NCBI GenBank assembly: GCA_003991915.1 | Contig: RQTK01000013.1 | Coordinates: 591,899-655,898 of the forward strand | Reading direction: 5' to 3' | Source of the DNA: Elysia chlorotica | Taxonomy: Eukaryota; Mollusca; Gastropoda; Plakobranchidae | Length of the DNA stretch: 64,000 nucleotides | In this document: one piece after another, positions 39,596-52,304 of the stretch | Layout: every line of letters starts with the position of its first letter | Numbering within the stretch: the first letter of the stretch is position 1 | Translations under genes and position numbers: made by a program | Notes under the pieces: model-generated | What the model saw: only the letters and a program-made list of their open reading frames with translations | What the model was told of the DNA's origin: nothing | Database searches by the model: none

Positions 39596-41895
39596 TAGTT
39601 ATGTTAGGTTCCCAGTCAACAAAAGTTCTAACATAAAACTGCAGTATTATTTTCGATACCAGAATCAAAATTTCAAATGCTCTATCAATTTAATATAGGA
39701 TACATTCGAGAGCTTTTTAGTTTTTGTTTATCAAAAGAGTACAAAAAGTAATTGATTATGAATATACATATTTGTCAACTCATTTTTTTTTTTAATGTTC
39801 AAGTTATTTTGTCACCTTGAACATTTGAATTGCTAATCAATAATGTGACTTTTTACAAATGAGCAACATTATAACAACTGAGACATAGAATCGTGTCTTA
39901 GCATTTATTGGTTGTTTTTTTAATCAAGTGCTACCTTTCTGGTGGAGCAAGCATGTGTTTCTCCACATCTTCACCCTTTTATTTTAAGTATATGTAAAAT
40001 TATCCTTTGCAAAATTATGATGAACAAGAACCTATTGTATTGTAGAATTGCTTTGTCTGCTCTTTTATTCTCTTTCTTAATTGTTGATTATCTTAACTTC
40101 TTAAAACTGATAGACATGATTTTCCAGATTTCTTTTTGTTGCTATTTATTTTCTTTTTAAATGCTCCACAGGTGTCTATGATTTTTATGTCTATGAAATT
40201 TGAATCTCTATCAGACATGAAGCTTAAAGCAATACTTTGTCTTTACTGTTCATTTCACATTCTGAAAAATGCTGCAAACTTGCTCATAAAATTAGCCTTT
40301 TTTTCTTTTTTTTTTTAACTAATTTTTCCAATAATTTTTTTTACAAAGTCTTATTTTATTTCGAAGTATTTCTTAAACGTTAGTGAGGTACAAACATCCA
40401 CTTATCAGCCCTGCTCTGTATTTGCCCAACTTTGAAGAAATAAATTTAGTTTGGGTGCAATATAATTTCTTATTTTTTAAACTGAATTCAGTGTACAAAA
40501 ACTCCAATTAGAAACCAGTATTGTAAATTAGATGTGTATCTTTAAACTTCTATTAATTATTATTATGTTCAACATTTCTCTCCTTTTTTGTTGTTGCTTT
40601 TTTGTGTACTTCTATATTTTTTACTGTCATTTATCAGGAACCAAAATGCAGAGTTTTGTTCAGCTAGACATTGAATTTGTGGAAGAAAATATCTGGTTTA
40701 TGCAGTTTAACGTTTGTATGGTTATTGAAAGTTGCAAGCAAAACAAACAAAAAAACAAACAAAAATTTCTTAAGAATGTTAATCAAATAAAAATTGAAAC
40801 ATTTTATTTGTGGAAATAAATTTTGGATTTGAATTATTAATTTGCATTGTGTGTCTCTTATTTTTTCCTGTCTGAGGTGAATGGATTAAAAAGATAAATA
40901 CTCAAATATAGATTATTGTGTACAACTTAAAACAAGTCTCAACTGATAACTCTAATTTTGGACATTTAAAATCAATGAAAATAAAAAAAAAAATAATTGA
41001 AAAACATTAAAACAGATCTTTTACATAACGAAGTGATTATTCGGAATAGTATTCAGAATAACAGTTCCACGGCGGATCTTTTATTCGGAATAGTGGCGAG
41101 CGGAAGCACATAGATGTGTCTAAATATAACTGTTTATCCTGGCCTATATACCTCGATTTGATTTTTAAAATGAGTCTATGTAAATGAAAAAAAAGAAATG
41201 TTTGGACAAAAAATGCATTTTTAGCCAGTTCTAATGTCTTTGAATGTAATTCGATACATTAAATGAAAAAAAAAGAAATGTTTGGACAAAAAATGCATTT
41301 TTAGCCATTTCTAGTGTCTTTGAATGTAATTCGATACATTAAACATTAAGGAATGTCGTTCTTTCAATAAATACAAACAAGTATGATTGCACCTTGTACT
41401 GTGGCAAACTAGAGGCTAGAAGTAGAGCTAAAATTATACGTAGAACTAGATCTAGCTCTAGCATGATATGTAATGAAAAATCAAAATCTGTGTGTTACCC
41501 TAGATCTCATAAAGTAAAATTAATTGAACTTAAACTTATGAAACTGTCTAACATACAGTGTTAATGTAGGAAAGCAGCGATAAATTGTGTGAGTGTGTAG
41601 TGTGTAGTGTTTGGGGGTTTTGACTGAGGTAATGTTGGGTCAGCGACAAATGTTCAGTTACTAGCTTGACGCGAGCATCATAGAACCACACTCGCATAGC
41701 ACCAACTACCTAAACATTACAGTCGAGCTGCTGGTTTTTTTTTACTTGGCGTAAGAAAATTTGAAGTTAATCGGATGAGCTCTAAGCTACTTCATGATTC
41801 TTCTAGTACAAGTAGCAGACCTACTCCAGTGAACTGATGAATAGTGATACATGTACTGATAGGATAGGCATGTTTAATGTTAAGTAAGGGTTTGT

Positions 41896-41898
<3 letters not shown>

Positions 41899-41934
<36 letters not shown>

Positions 41935-42076
41935 GATTGAGAGAGTGAGAGAGTGAGAGACAGACAGACAGACAGAGAGAAACAGAGAGAGAGAGAGACT
42001 AGTAGGCAGACAGACAGACACAGAGACAGGTAGAGACAGACACATAGACAGACAGACATATAGAGAGACAGAGGGA
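41899..42076. repeat. GA/(ACAG) tract ending duplication copy 2
   Basis: Shorter and more degenerate than the matching tract at 38997-39310. Confidence 0.9.
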
Positions 42077-42450
42077 GAAATAGCAAGTGTCTAAAATTCT
42101 TGATTTGGCTATCAATGCAAATCTGCACATCACTCTGTATCATGGCTGTAGTTCTACTTTTCACGTAAGACTTTTCAACTGTCTTTATCACTATAGGCCT
42201 TTAGGTCTACTAAAAGGATTCCTTTACACTTAATTTTAATATTTGATTTATAGGCATACAATATGTTGATAACAATTAAGTTCTATAAGTACAAGTTGTT
42301 TATAGAGCTATAATTTACAGCCGCAACCAGAATTATTACAAGTTTTAAAAAATGGGACTGAAATTTCTTAGATTCACACTGCATGCTAACCGGGCGGATT
42401 TGATCCTTGCGAGAATTAGCCACAGAACGCTAAAAATACACCCGCTTATA

Positions 42451-42572
42451 CTATTCCAAATAAGCTACATGGTGATTCCGAATACTATTCCGGATAATCT
42501 GCAGAGTTGTTTGGAATATTATTTCGGATAAGCTGTAGAGTTATTCGGAATACTATTCTGCATAATGGTAGC
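42451..42572 (+). repeat. 34-bp near-palindromic minisatellite
   Basis: Three exact 34-bp units (42451-42484, 42485-42518, 42519-42552) and a partial fourth. Each begins CTATTC or TTATTTC and ends CGAATA or GGAATA, so the unit junctions read like TATTCGGAATACTATTC. A related single motif lies in each copy of the 2.76-kb duplication (near 38193 and 41037). Confidence 0.85.
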
Positions 42573-43198
42573 CTTTACATAAATAATACATCAAAATTAG
42601 GCTTGAACAGATACTGAGTTAGTGACTCACCGGAGTGAAATTTAGGACAGTTGAAGCATCATTAATTTATATGCTCTTTTCATTCCAAACTTCCAACATG
42701 CTTCAGAACAAAATTGGCAAACACTTTACTACAACAAAAAAAGCAATATTGCTATTTTGTTAATACATGAAATTTATTCAAGAGTCATCAAATCAACTGG
42801 AAAACCACACTATGCACATGAATTGACTTTTTAAAGCACCAGCAAAGAATTTGTTGATACCAAATGAGAAAAGTTTGTATTGCGTATCACAAAATATCGT
42901 AAATGCTGTTTTATTTGACACAGATAAAACCTTAGAGAAGAATATATTTGTAGACCATAATATTTGAAATTCAAATCTTGCAACTGGAATGAAGGATCTA
43001 AAATCCCCCGATTAAAATGATATCCAAAGTATGTGTAAATTGCATATCAGTTTCAGTAGCAGAATATCAAATTATTTATGGTTATATCTTTGTCTTTAGC
43101 CTCATTGGGCTTCAGCACTAGATGTTACCCTATTGCAGTCTCAAGAGCAAGAAGTATTAGTTTGCCTACAATGATTTATCGAAGTTACAGCTATTCCT

Positions 43199-46100
43199 CT
43201 ATGTTAGTCCTGCCTTCTCAGCCCCTAGTTTTGCTAATCTGTCCGCTTCTTCGTTGGCTGGATTCCCACTGTGACCTCTAACATAAACCTGGGTTGGGGG
43301 GAGAAGAAAAACAATTGTAGGAAGAAGTTAAATTTGTGAAGGTCCTTATGTCGCAAAATAGGATTGGCATTTAAATAAATAAGATAATATTATTCTGATA
43401 GCCTATGGTTATCTTGAAGAAAACCAGAGAAAAAAGAATGACTACAAATACTCTATATAAATTTTGTGTTATACATTTTCAAATCTTTTCAAATACATTT
43501 ACTTTGTTAATTTACAGAAAACACACAGTTGATAGGAATCAGTCTAAGTTTAATTTCATTTGAATAAAGAATCATGAAAAATCCTTTTTATTTCAAAGGA
43601 AGAAAATGCATGTTTGTCTCTCAGGTGAGTCTCAAACAGTAGATTTGTTGCTAAAACAAAAGGATCTGGTGTGGCCATGACAGTACTAAGTAAACCATCT
43701 GCCAATAACTCCTTCCAAAAGTTAAGTTTTAGACTGCTATTTTTTAGATTTCAATGACCAACAGTCCTTGTTAAAATGTTCATTCCTATTAAATGTAAAC
43801 AAAGGTTAGTATTTTCCTTATTTCCTTTTTATGTCAAAACTTTTCAATGACAGCTACACAGGTTTAAAAATTGCAGAAACTTAAACTAATAAAGAGTTTA
43901 GAAAATTATACACATTTGGAGATAGAGATGATAGTTGAGAATTTAAATTCATAAATTTTGAAGCCATTTATAAATACACATCAACTTTTAAAAAAAGACA
44001 GACCCATTTTACAGAGATTCCAGGAAGTTCATTATCTAAAGCGGAGAAGTCTTCCTTGTTGATCACTGGGTGGCCTGTGGTCAACTTCCATCCATTTTTC
44101 TTCCAGCCCTTAATCCACTTTGTTATACCTGAAAGAAAAGAAAGGACTTTGTTCCAGATACACTTTCTCTTCTGTAATTTAGTAGTATCAGGATTAGGGA
44201 GTGTTTTAACATTGTAGAAAGGAACAGCATTAAGCTATTTTTATCATAATATTTTCATTGTGCTCCTGGGGTATTTATTTATGGAGCTTGAAAAGTAGTA
44301 AAACTAGAAATGATTTTAATCTAAAAAAGCAATTAAAATTTGGCAACAATTTCTTTTACCAACCATTAATAAGAAACTGGCTGTCAGTGTGAATGACCAG
44401 ATTTTTTATTCCTTTCTGTTTTGCAACTTGAACCGCTTTTACCGCAGCCTGAAACACATATTGATGAAAATGAATGATTGTTATTTTCATAAAATTATGC
44501 AAGGTGTTACATCAATTGCCACAGTTCTTAGATATAAACCGGGAAAAAAGATTTTCATTAGTTCCTTTCACTAGGAAATGTCAATCTGAGAGTTAAAATC
44601 ACAAGTTTTGATCGCTTATGATAAACATCGTACCTCATATCACAATACAGATCTCAAAATTACAATGGGTATTAGTATATAAGAGTGTAGATGTTTCTTT
44701 GTTTTTACCTTAGTTTTGGGAAATAGCTATCTTTACTCTTAAAGAAAAGGAAAGAAATAAAGAGTAAGCAATTCAGTATCTAATCAATAAAACATATTTT
44801 AAGCAATTTTCAAAATTTCAAAACATTTTATTGATACCAGTTATATATGAATTTCAATTTTGTGTTTCTAACTGTGCCTATAAAACATTTTTTGGGTAAT
44901 TAAAAAATAATTTATTGCATTTGAAAGGTCAAGATAATATTCTCGAGGTGACTAATATTTTTACTGGTACATATTTATTTTAATTCAGTTATTTAGGAAC
45001 AAATTTCAACATCAGATGATGAGATTTCTTGTAGAGTATGGATGAATTTAAGCATGAATATGTTTGAATATTTTCAAAGAAAAATTCAACAATAAGCATC
45101 AACTGTTTAGGCCTACTACTTAAATTACATACATTTTCTGATGAAATACATACATGAATCTCTGCTCTGTTATTAGATGGTCTTCCAGACAAAGCTTCGC
45201 TAACATTGCTGATGAAAGAAACAAAACTTTTTCAATATTCTTTCAGATGAAAATTTATTAAATTTTGTCTTAAAACCACACAGAAATCTCAATCTCAAAA
45301 AGGACTTTGTAAAAAATTTTAAAAGGTCTAAAAAAAAAAGTTCTGGCCATTTTTTTAGTCAAATAATTTCTTGTACTCGATTGCTATTTTTCGGGTTAGC
45401 ATAATTTATATGTGTGATGGACTGAAAAAATAAGAACGATCTAATATAGCTTTGAAGTGAAAAATGTTTAAGTAAATGCTTAAATAATCCATGACTACTC
45501 TAATATTGACATATTTGGCATATTTTTTCAACGTGAGTCAAGTTTTAATATGATACCAATATATAAAAACCACCCATCATATCATTGAGCCAATTTTTTC
45601 AAGCCACCCCACATAGTTAGGATACTCCTGTGCAGGTGCTTTGTTGAAAAAATTGATTGGCATGGAGAATAAGCAGGTAGATATCTTTAACACACAGAGT
45701 GATAAAAGAGTATGCCATTGGCTATCAAATATCACAATTTGCTTTTTAAAGTAATGTTTACTTTGGGTCATCTCTGCCCCAGTAGACGCCAATGCCTGCT
45801 CGAGCTCCATTTCTCCCATTATCAAAGCAACCTCCATCAGTATATACATGGACTCCATCATCTTCTTCAAAAGTAGGGCCTGGACATGAACAAAATTACA
45901 AGATCACACACATAGTTGTGGGAAAACAAATAGAGCAGCATTATTTCAGGAGAAGTAGAATATTCTATATTGAACTATTGTATAAATACAATAATGCTAA
46001 ACATTGTTCTGCATTGTTTTAGACAGAGGCTCAGATTTTGTGCAAACATCTCAAAATGCTATGTAAATGTTCATGATGTAGCATTGCCTTGTACTTTTGA

Positions 46101-48550
46101 AGTGTATGTTGTTTTCAGTGATTTCTTTCCAACTACACATTCAATATTTGAGGTAGATTTGTTATTGGTTTGTTGTTTTTGTTAGCTTTAATTCAGATTC
46201 TCTTTTATATCGATCAATGAAAAATCAAGGCTTTTAGAGCCATATAATAACAAAAGTAAAACTCTTTTTTTTTACCCAATTAAAACAAAAATAAAAATCA
46301 GTGATGCACAGATACAATTCACATTTCAAATGCACATGTAGTAAAAATAATACTTACATGTTTTTAAAATTGCAAGGGCTTGGCATGCGTCACTTTTTAC
46401 ACACACTTTGTTTATATTTTTTATGATATAGATTTCTACAGTTATATTAATATACTATGATAATGGTTTCTAATCATACCAGTGAATCCTCCAACATTGC
46501 TTTTCTCTTTCTTAGCTTTTTTTCTTTCCCTTCTATCATCTGGCTCTCTTGCCATTGAACTGAAGTTCCGTTTCATACCTGGTGCTAAATAGAATGAGAT
46601 CTTTCCATTAAATTGAAACAATAATTTATATGCTTTAAAAATCCTTGAAGGTTAAGAAAAAAGTATTAATGCATTTTCCCATCCAAAATTCACAATCAAA
46701 CAGAAAGAAAACAAAATACTTTCTTTGAAGTTTCAAAATTATCAGACTTTGATCCTGTTCACTACTGATACACTTTATTGAAATGTGCCTAAACACATTC
46801 AGAGACTTATTGGCTCTCCTGATTTCATCTAGAAAAATAAAAAGAAATATTGCTTTTAAATTTGTTCACATTTTGACGCCATATAAGATATGATAGATTA
46901 GATTTATTTACCCTGACATATATTGGGGCACAAGAACAAATTCATTAAATCGTTTATAGTTTTCCAAGATTTACCTTTCTTTGCACCAGATTTTCAAAAT
47001 TTGCATGGGAGAAAAATGTTTTGGAAACAAAGGCCTATGTCCCAACCAACAGATTGCACAAAAACCTTTGGTCATTCAAATGGGACACGTAATACAATCA
47101 AATCATTTTGCCCTCCATCTAAAAATGGTGGATTGGGGTCTTTGCTGTAGTTCTTTTTTCCTACAAGGTTCATCTAAGACAATTTTGTGCATGACAGAGA
47201 TGTCAGACTTATACTTATACAACATCCAATAAGACAAGACTCAGGTGAAAATCTGGCTTATGTCACATAATTACCACAGAACAGACAGATTAGATTGAGC
47301 TCACATCATAGAAAGAGAAAGCTGTCAAAGAGTCACAGAAAAGAATTGAGAGGGACAGATATAAGCTTAGTAAGTCAAAGTGTTTGGTTTTTCATTCTTC
47401 TGACTACGAGATTTTTAAAACATTTTTCTTCAGAAAGGACACACCTATGAATGCAGCAGTCTCAATTCTATTCACAACATCAAGTATTCGGCCAACATCT
47501 GAGCTCAAGCCCTCCATCATGCCAGATAGTCTGTCAATGGTGCCTTGCATCTTAGCAACCTCAAAGTTCAGAGATGCCAGAGTAACAGGGGAACCTCTAG
47601 AGGCAGACAATGTGGCTTGATTTGAAGATGATGATGGTGTCCTACTGATGATATTTTTGTGATTTGAGATTGGGGATGCCATTGGGCTACATGCATTAAA
47701 ATAGGTCCCACCTGGGGATAATTTGGTTGTGGATGCACGACCTGGAAAAATGCATAACAAAACAGTCTCAAGCATAGGAAATCAAGGAATGAACATGGAC
47801 AAGGTGGTAAAGGTGATAAGAAAAGGGTAATAATGATGATAATGACTATAATACGGAAAAAGTAAGAGAAGACATTTTTAAAAATGTAAAATATATTACA
47901 AATTATGAGGCAACAGAGGTGTCGGAAATCACATGAGCCTCTCTTCTTTAACAGCCTGGCCAATATTACTATAATTATCAGTTTCTTTATCCACAAGAAA
48001 AAAGGTAGTACTCTTACATACATGACTCTCAAGTAAAACTGCTACTAACAATAGAGCAATCTGGTAAGTTTTTGTATTATTTTCACCAATACAAGTTGTT
48101 TTTGTATTGATCCTTCGGTTTATTTATAAACTTCAGTGATACACAATTGCCAAGTGGAATTAATTAAATTAAATTTCATAATTTTTCTACTTTGAGCACA
48201 GACAAATGTAATAAGAACCCAGTTGATTCTTTCATACTATCTTTTTTCTTGCATGAAAAAGCCCATACTTATTTTATCATATTGTCCGCTAACATACCTT
48301 CGTCTGCAACAAAGTTTTGAGCTTCTAGAAGGGAGGGAAACTTTTTGAATACTGGCTTGGGGAAACCTTTTACCTGACTTTCACATTCTGGCCTGAAAAA
48401 CACAAAGTTGTAAGACTATAAAAACCACTGCATTGTATACATGATGATGACAGTAATAATATATACTTTCACTAAAAATTTTTAATAATTTTCTGCAACG
48501 ATACAGTTAATTATAAAAATAAGAATAATTTGATAACAACGATAATAATA

Positions 48551-48635
<85 letters not shown>

Positions 48636-49065
48636 TAATATAAAAAAGAACAAGAGCAAAGAAGATAAGAAATAAACCAACTAGCAAATATACAACTTAT
48701 GACTAGAAGTACACACAAAATGATTGGAAGATGTTTCTGAACTTTCTAGAAATAGCTAAATTATCAGAAAATTACAAATAAAAGAAAAAGATGGACTGAT
48801 AATTAATAAATCTTATATATGAAAAAGAAAATAGTTGAAACTTTCATATTCTGATGTACCAACTACCATGGGCCTAAGTAGAAAGTCCTTAAGAATTAAG
48901 AGAATAAATCAAAGTTATTTCCGGAATTCTTAGAAAGCAGTTTGAGGATCCATACCAAGTATTGTATACACCAGGAACCTTGCCATGTTTTACAGCGTAG
49001 AACCATGGTCCTGATTTTGGCATAGTAAGAAGCAGCAAACAGCTTCTACATGCAGTTCGTAACAT
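43199..49065 (-). CDS. RNASEH1: Ribonuclease H1 (nine coding exons)
   Basis: Cleaves the RNA strand of RNA:DNA hybrids in nucleus and mitochondria. Minus-strand exons with GT/AG borders and matching phases: 49065-48956, 48392-48298, 47741-47445, 46584-46480, 45879-45762, 45208-45154, 44448-44364, 44128-44004, 43288-43199, total 1,080 nt or 359 residues and a stop. An N-terminal hybrid-binding domain reads FYAVKHGKVPGVYNTW...ESQVKGFP...FKKF...AQNFV (residues about 22-65). The catalytic domain starts HVYTDGG and has Asp217, Glu258, Asp282, His336 and Asp346. Their spacing (41, 24, 54, 10) equals that of human D145, E186, D210, H264 and D274. The linker (residues about 68-202) is long and Ser-rich, making the protein longer than the human 286 residues. 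A reverse-strand AATAAA at 42773-42778 is a possible polyadenylation signal. Convergent with TRPA1. Confidence 0.95.
48541..48640. repeat. (TAA)n microsatellite in RNase H1 intron 1
   Basis: About 30 near-perfect TAA/AAT units. Confidence 0.95.
48956..49065 (-). other. RNASEH1: RNase H1 exon 1 with two in-frame ATG codons
   Basis: The first ATG (49065-49063) gives MLRTACRSCLLLLT, a short Arg-containing hydrophobic leader without acidic residues, like a mitochondrial targeting sequence. The second ATG (49023-49021) opens MPKSGPWFYAV directly before the hybrid-binding domain. In mammals, two such starts produce mitochondrial and nuclear RNase H1. The same use here is inference. Confidence 0.75.
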
Positions 49066-50581
49066 GCAGTGGTTCAGATATCTGGTTTTCAAAAAAATAA
49101 TTTAGTGTGAGAGTGAAAGATCAAATTTTATAAGCACAATGTTTACATAATGAGATATGTAAGAGCAGTCATTGTGCAGAACATTTTTAATTTTTTACCC
49201 TAACACAAGCTCATTAGCTATAGATAATCATTAGGAAGGGAAGACAGTTAATGAGAATTATAATACCAAACCTAGTTAGAAACTGGCTTATATTTCATGT
49301 TAACTCCCAAACCATTACATCACTTATGGGTTAACAAACAGCCTTTCTACTTCACCCCTCAGGTCGAGATTTAGGGCTAGATGCATTATTGATGTTTCAG
49401 TAGCCAAGCTAACAGACCGTTGGATTGACTTGATCTTGAAAATTAACCCAATTATGTTATTATTTGCATTAAATAAGTTACAACTACCTAGTATTGTAAG
49501 CAGCACCACTGCTTTTTGCATCTATGACACAACACTGTTTAGTGTTATCCAAGGCCTGTCATAGAGGATGTCTAGCAATGTAATTTACTGGAATCTACGA
49601 CCAACAATTCAGTGTACACACATACAGTTGAAGGCTACAATGGCACAAAAATATCAACAGGCAGAAAGCCTCTAACAATAAAATTTCCCTGATTAACATT
49701 CCCGTGTAATTGAAAAAAAAATCTCCGAGTTTTTTTTTACACACATAGGGCTAGTCTTGATAACTCATCATCAGCTGTATACCCCCTGTGCCAACAAAAA
49801 ATCACTTGTCTCAGAGAGATTGACATTTAACCTTTTGAGCCCTTTTGAGCCCTCAAGACCAGTATACCGATCTAGGTGCCATTTTTAGCCACACCGTGAG
49901 ACAGATGAACCGGTCTGAGGATGCCTACAGTACCCATTGTAAGCCTCCAAATAAGATTAAAAAACAGATCAAAATCGACTTAAGAAAATGATTGCGCCCA
50001 GTGCTGGTTGTTTTTCTTGTATATTTGAGTCATTTTATACAAAAAAATAAAGTGATCAACATGAATGCATTCTCAGCCCCAACAAGGCAGTAGCTCTAGC
50101 AAACAAGCTTTGTAGTTCTAATAAAAAGCGAAAACTCAAATGCAGCCGTGACATTGCTGACAGTTGAAGGTTTGATGAGAATTTAGAAAACATTTGTCTC
50201 ATAAAGAATAATTTACTTATTAAAAATAGAATCTCAGGACCAAACTAGCCTTGTCTGATACTGTGATATGATAGGCAAAAAAATGGGGCACATCTTAACT
50301 TTTGTGGTCCCTAGCCTGTGGGCAATCAAATGCGTGGGTAGGCAGGATTCGAATATTAAAATTGAATTAAAATGCCTGCCGGCTAAACCCCCTTCCCTGT
50401 CTTTGTATTTTTGCTTTGTTTTTTAAATAAAATACCTGCCAGCTGTATTTTTTTTTATTGTATTGGCATGAGTTGTTTGATTGTAGGTTTGTTTGTATGT
50501 ACATTGTAAAATTATTTTGTTTTCATAAATAGGCTAGGCCAAAATTAATTTTCATGATTATAAGAAAAAATACCTTGTGGT
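49066..50581. other. Upstream flank of RNase H1, no gene supported
   Basis: AT-rich sequence without recognisable coding content. An AG at 49086 (minus strand, before ATATCTGAACC) could end an upstream untranslated exon of RNase H1, but this cannot be proven. Around 49827 TTAACCTTTTGAGCCC is repeat-like but only one end is visible. Confidence 0.5.
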
Positions 50582-51242
50582 ATGGTACAATTTTTAAGAA
50601 GCAGAATGTTTTATAAATCTATCCATCAACAAAAAGTATTTTGCAGTATTTTACTATGCTGCATACAAATGGTGCTACAACTATGGTTTGTCTATGCAAG
50701 AGATAAGGATACCAGTAAAGCGATAACATTCCTCCAAAAAAATAATCTTTTAACAAGTCAACCGCCAAACTGTGCTACATGTAACCATTTAATCTTTGTA
50801 GGTGTAACTGTAAGTGAGACCACCTGCATCCAGTGGTTTTTCCTATTTCTGGGAGATTTGCTCACACCACCTCACAAATAATCATTACCAGATTGGTGGT
50901 GTTGGCCAGGTGGTCAAAATTGATGAAAGTCTTGTTGCTAAGCACAAGTACAATCGCGGGCATAACGTGGACCAGCGGTGGGTGTTTGGGGGTATTTGCC
51001 CAGCAACCGGTGAGGGATTCCTCCAGTTAATTCCAAATAAATCGGCGGCCACTCTTCTGCCCCTTATCCAAGAGCCAGGTTCCATCATACAATCAGATGG
51101 CAACCCGTCCTACAATAACACAGTAAACCTGCCTGTGAATCCTCTATACCAACATTTAGTCGTTATTCACGATCAAAACTGTGTGGACCCGATCACTAGA
51201 GCCTGCACTAATCACATGGAGTGTTACTGGAAAAATAAGTAA
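50582..51242 (+). pseudogene. Merlin-type transposase (ISXO2-like/IS1016 DDE domain), broken
   Basis: The frame starting near 50814 reads IGGVGQVVKIDESLVAKHKYNRGH, RWVFGGICPATGEGF, GSIIQSDGNPSYN, HDQNCVDP and TNHMECYW, the hallmark order of the ISXO2-like transposase fold found in eukaryotic Merlin elements. All three acidic residues are visible: Asp in IDES (50922-50924), Asp in SDGN (51096-51098) and Glu in MECYW (51219-51221). The N-terminal zinc-binding part (AITFLQKNNLL, CATC) lies in another frame at about 50706-50790, and the segment between the two is too short for the family. So the gene is frameshifted and internally deleted. No terminal inverted repeats were identified. Confidence 0.85.
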
Positions 51243-52304
51243 GAATCAGATATACATGTGTGGAGTGCAAAATTCTAATTTGGAGTCTCACCTAGACAAA
51301 TTTATGTGGTGGGAATGGTAAGGAAAGTCACACCAAAGAGGCTTTAGCACATATAATGCAACATTTGGACCAGTGGTATCCTGTTTAAGTAAGTACATGT
51401 AGTAATAACAGTAAATACAAACTACTGCTAATTTGCATCCGATCAATACTAGACACTCTGGGTACCACATGCAAATATACAATGAAAATACATTAAAAAA
51501 GATAGGGAGCGATTCGATTGTATTCAATTGTTTATTTGAGCACAGGTACAATGCGGGGGAGGGAGGGAGTGAAAATACAGAAGCAATAGAATTAGACAAT
51601 GGTCTTGGGCCTGTCTACAAAATAGCCCTCAAGAGTGCTGGTGTTATATGTTAAGCAACCAACTCAACTCTCTGTTTCACTCTCACACTCGTTTGCTCTG
51701 TTTGTTTGTCTGTCTTTCTTTCTCTCTCTCTCCCGGGTTTGAGGACTGATCCCTTGTTGGCGAACTCTGATTTTCTTCTCCTTTCATTAGAACCCACTTT
51801 TGTTTTCTCCCAAAGTGTGGGGCCGAGACCACTGTAGTCAGATCGAATGCACCATATAAATTGTATTTTGTAACCGAAATCCACCCATTTGCCCAATATC
51901 GTCCACCCACCTATTTGATCACCCATGGGCTATGGACCAGAAAATATAGGTAGTGCCAAAAAAGGGATGGTTATGTGTTAACATTATATAACTGCCTTTT
52001 AAATACGTTGTTTGTTGTAGCAAATTACATATAGATTCTAAAGTCTTTTCTTTTCCTCACCAGCTTTGGCAACAGTGTTTAGCCCACTGCTGCAAGGGCT
52101 TTTAGCATCTAGCTCAACCCTCACAGCCGGCTGTATGGGTTGTAGAATCTAGCTCATTGTGATATCTGTCCGGAGAACCCTGAACAATACTATTGTTCAG
52201 ATAATTGTTCAGATATATTCATTATAGTTTTTAGTACAAATCAAGTAATTTAAGAGATGCATAATAAAAGTACAACTTGCTGGAGATCTAAAGTCTTTGA
52301 AAGA
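51243..52304. other. Repeat-derived flank between Merlin and MITE-like element
   Basis: No gene. About 51655-51930 contains a CTCT-rich stretch with GTTTGCTCTGTTTGT, CCACCCATTTG and TTTGATCACCCATGG. A related arrangement occurs at 54380-54550 (CGCTTGCTCTGTC, CACCCATTTGATCGCCCAT), so both are copies of a dispersed repeat of unknown class. Confidence 0.5.

Larger units (their letters stand above)
39318..42080 (+). repeat. Tandem duplication copy 2 (2.76-kb unit)
   Basis: Second direct copy, offset 2,759 bp. Differences from copy 1 seen directly: a roughly 91-bp insertion at 39505-39595, a 79-bp internal tandem duplication (41182-41260 repeated from 41261), and a much shorter GA tract. Substitutions are scattered and few, so the duplication is not ancient. 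Confidence 0.92.

Noticed and set aside
42451..42572. CRISPR-like regular repeats
   Set aside because: The units are directly adjacent with no unique spacers, and the genome is eukaryotic.
46923..47232. Overlapping 75- and 83-residue plus-strand frames
   Set aside because: They lie in an intron of the minus-strand RNase H1 gene, with no domain and no neighbouring exon.
49827..49930. Possible piggyBac-like end (TTAA followed by CCTTTTGAGCCC)
   Set aside because: Only one end is visible, no matching inverted end or transposase was found, and the motif is short.
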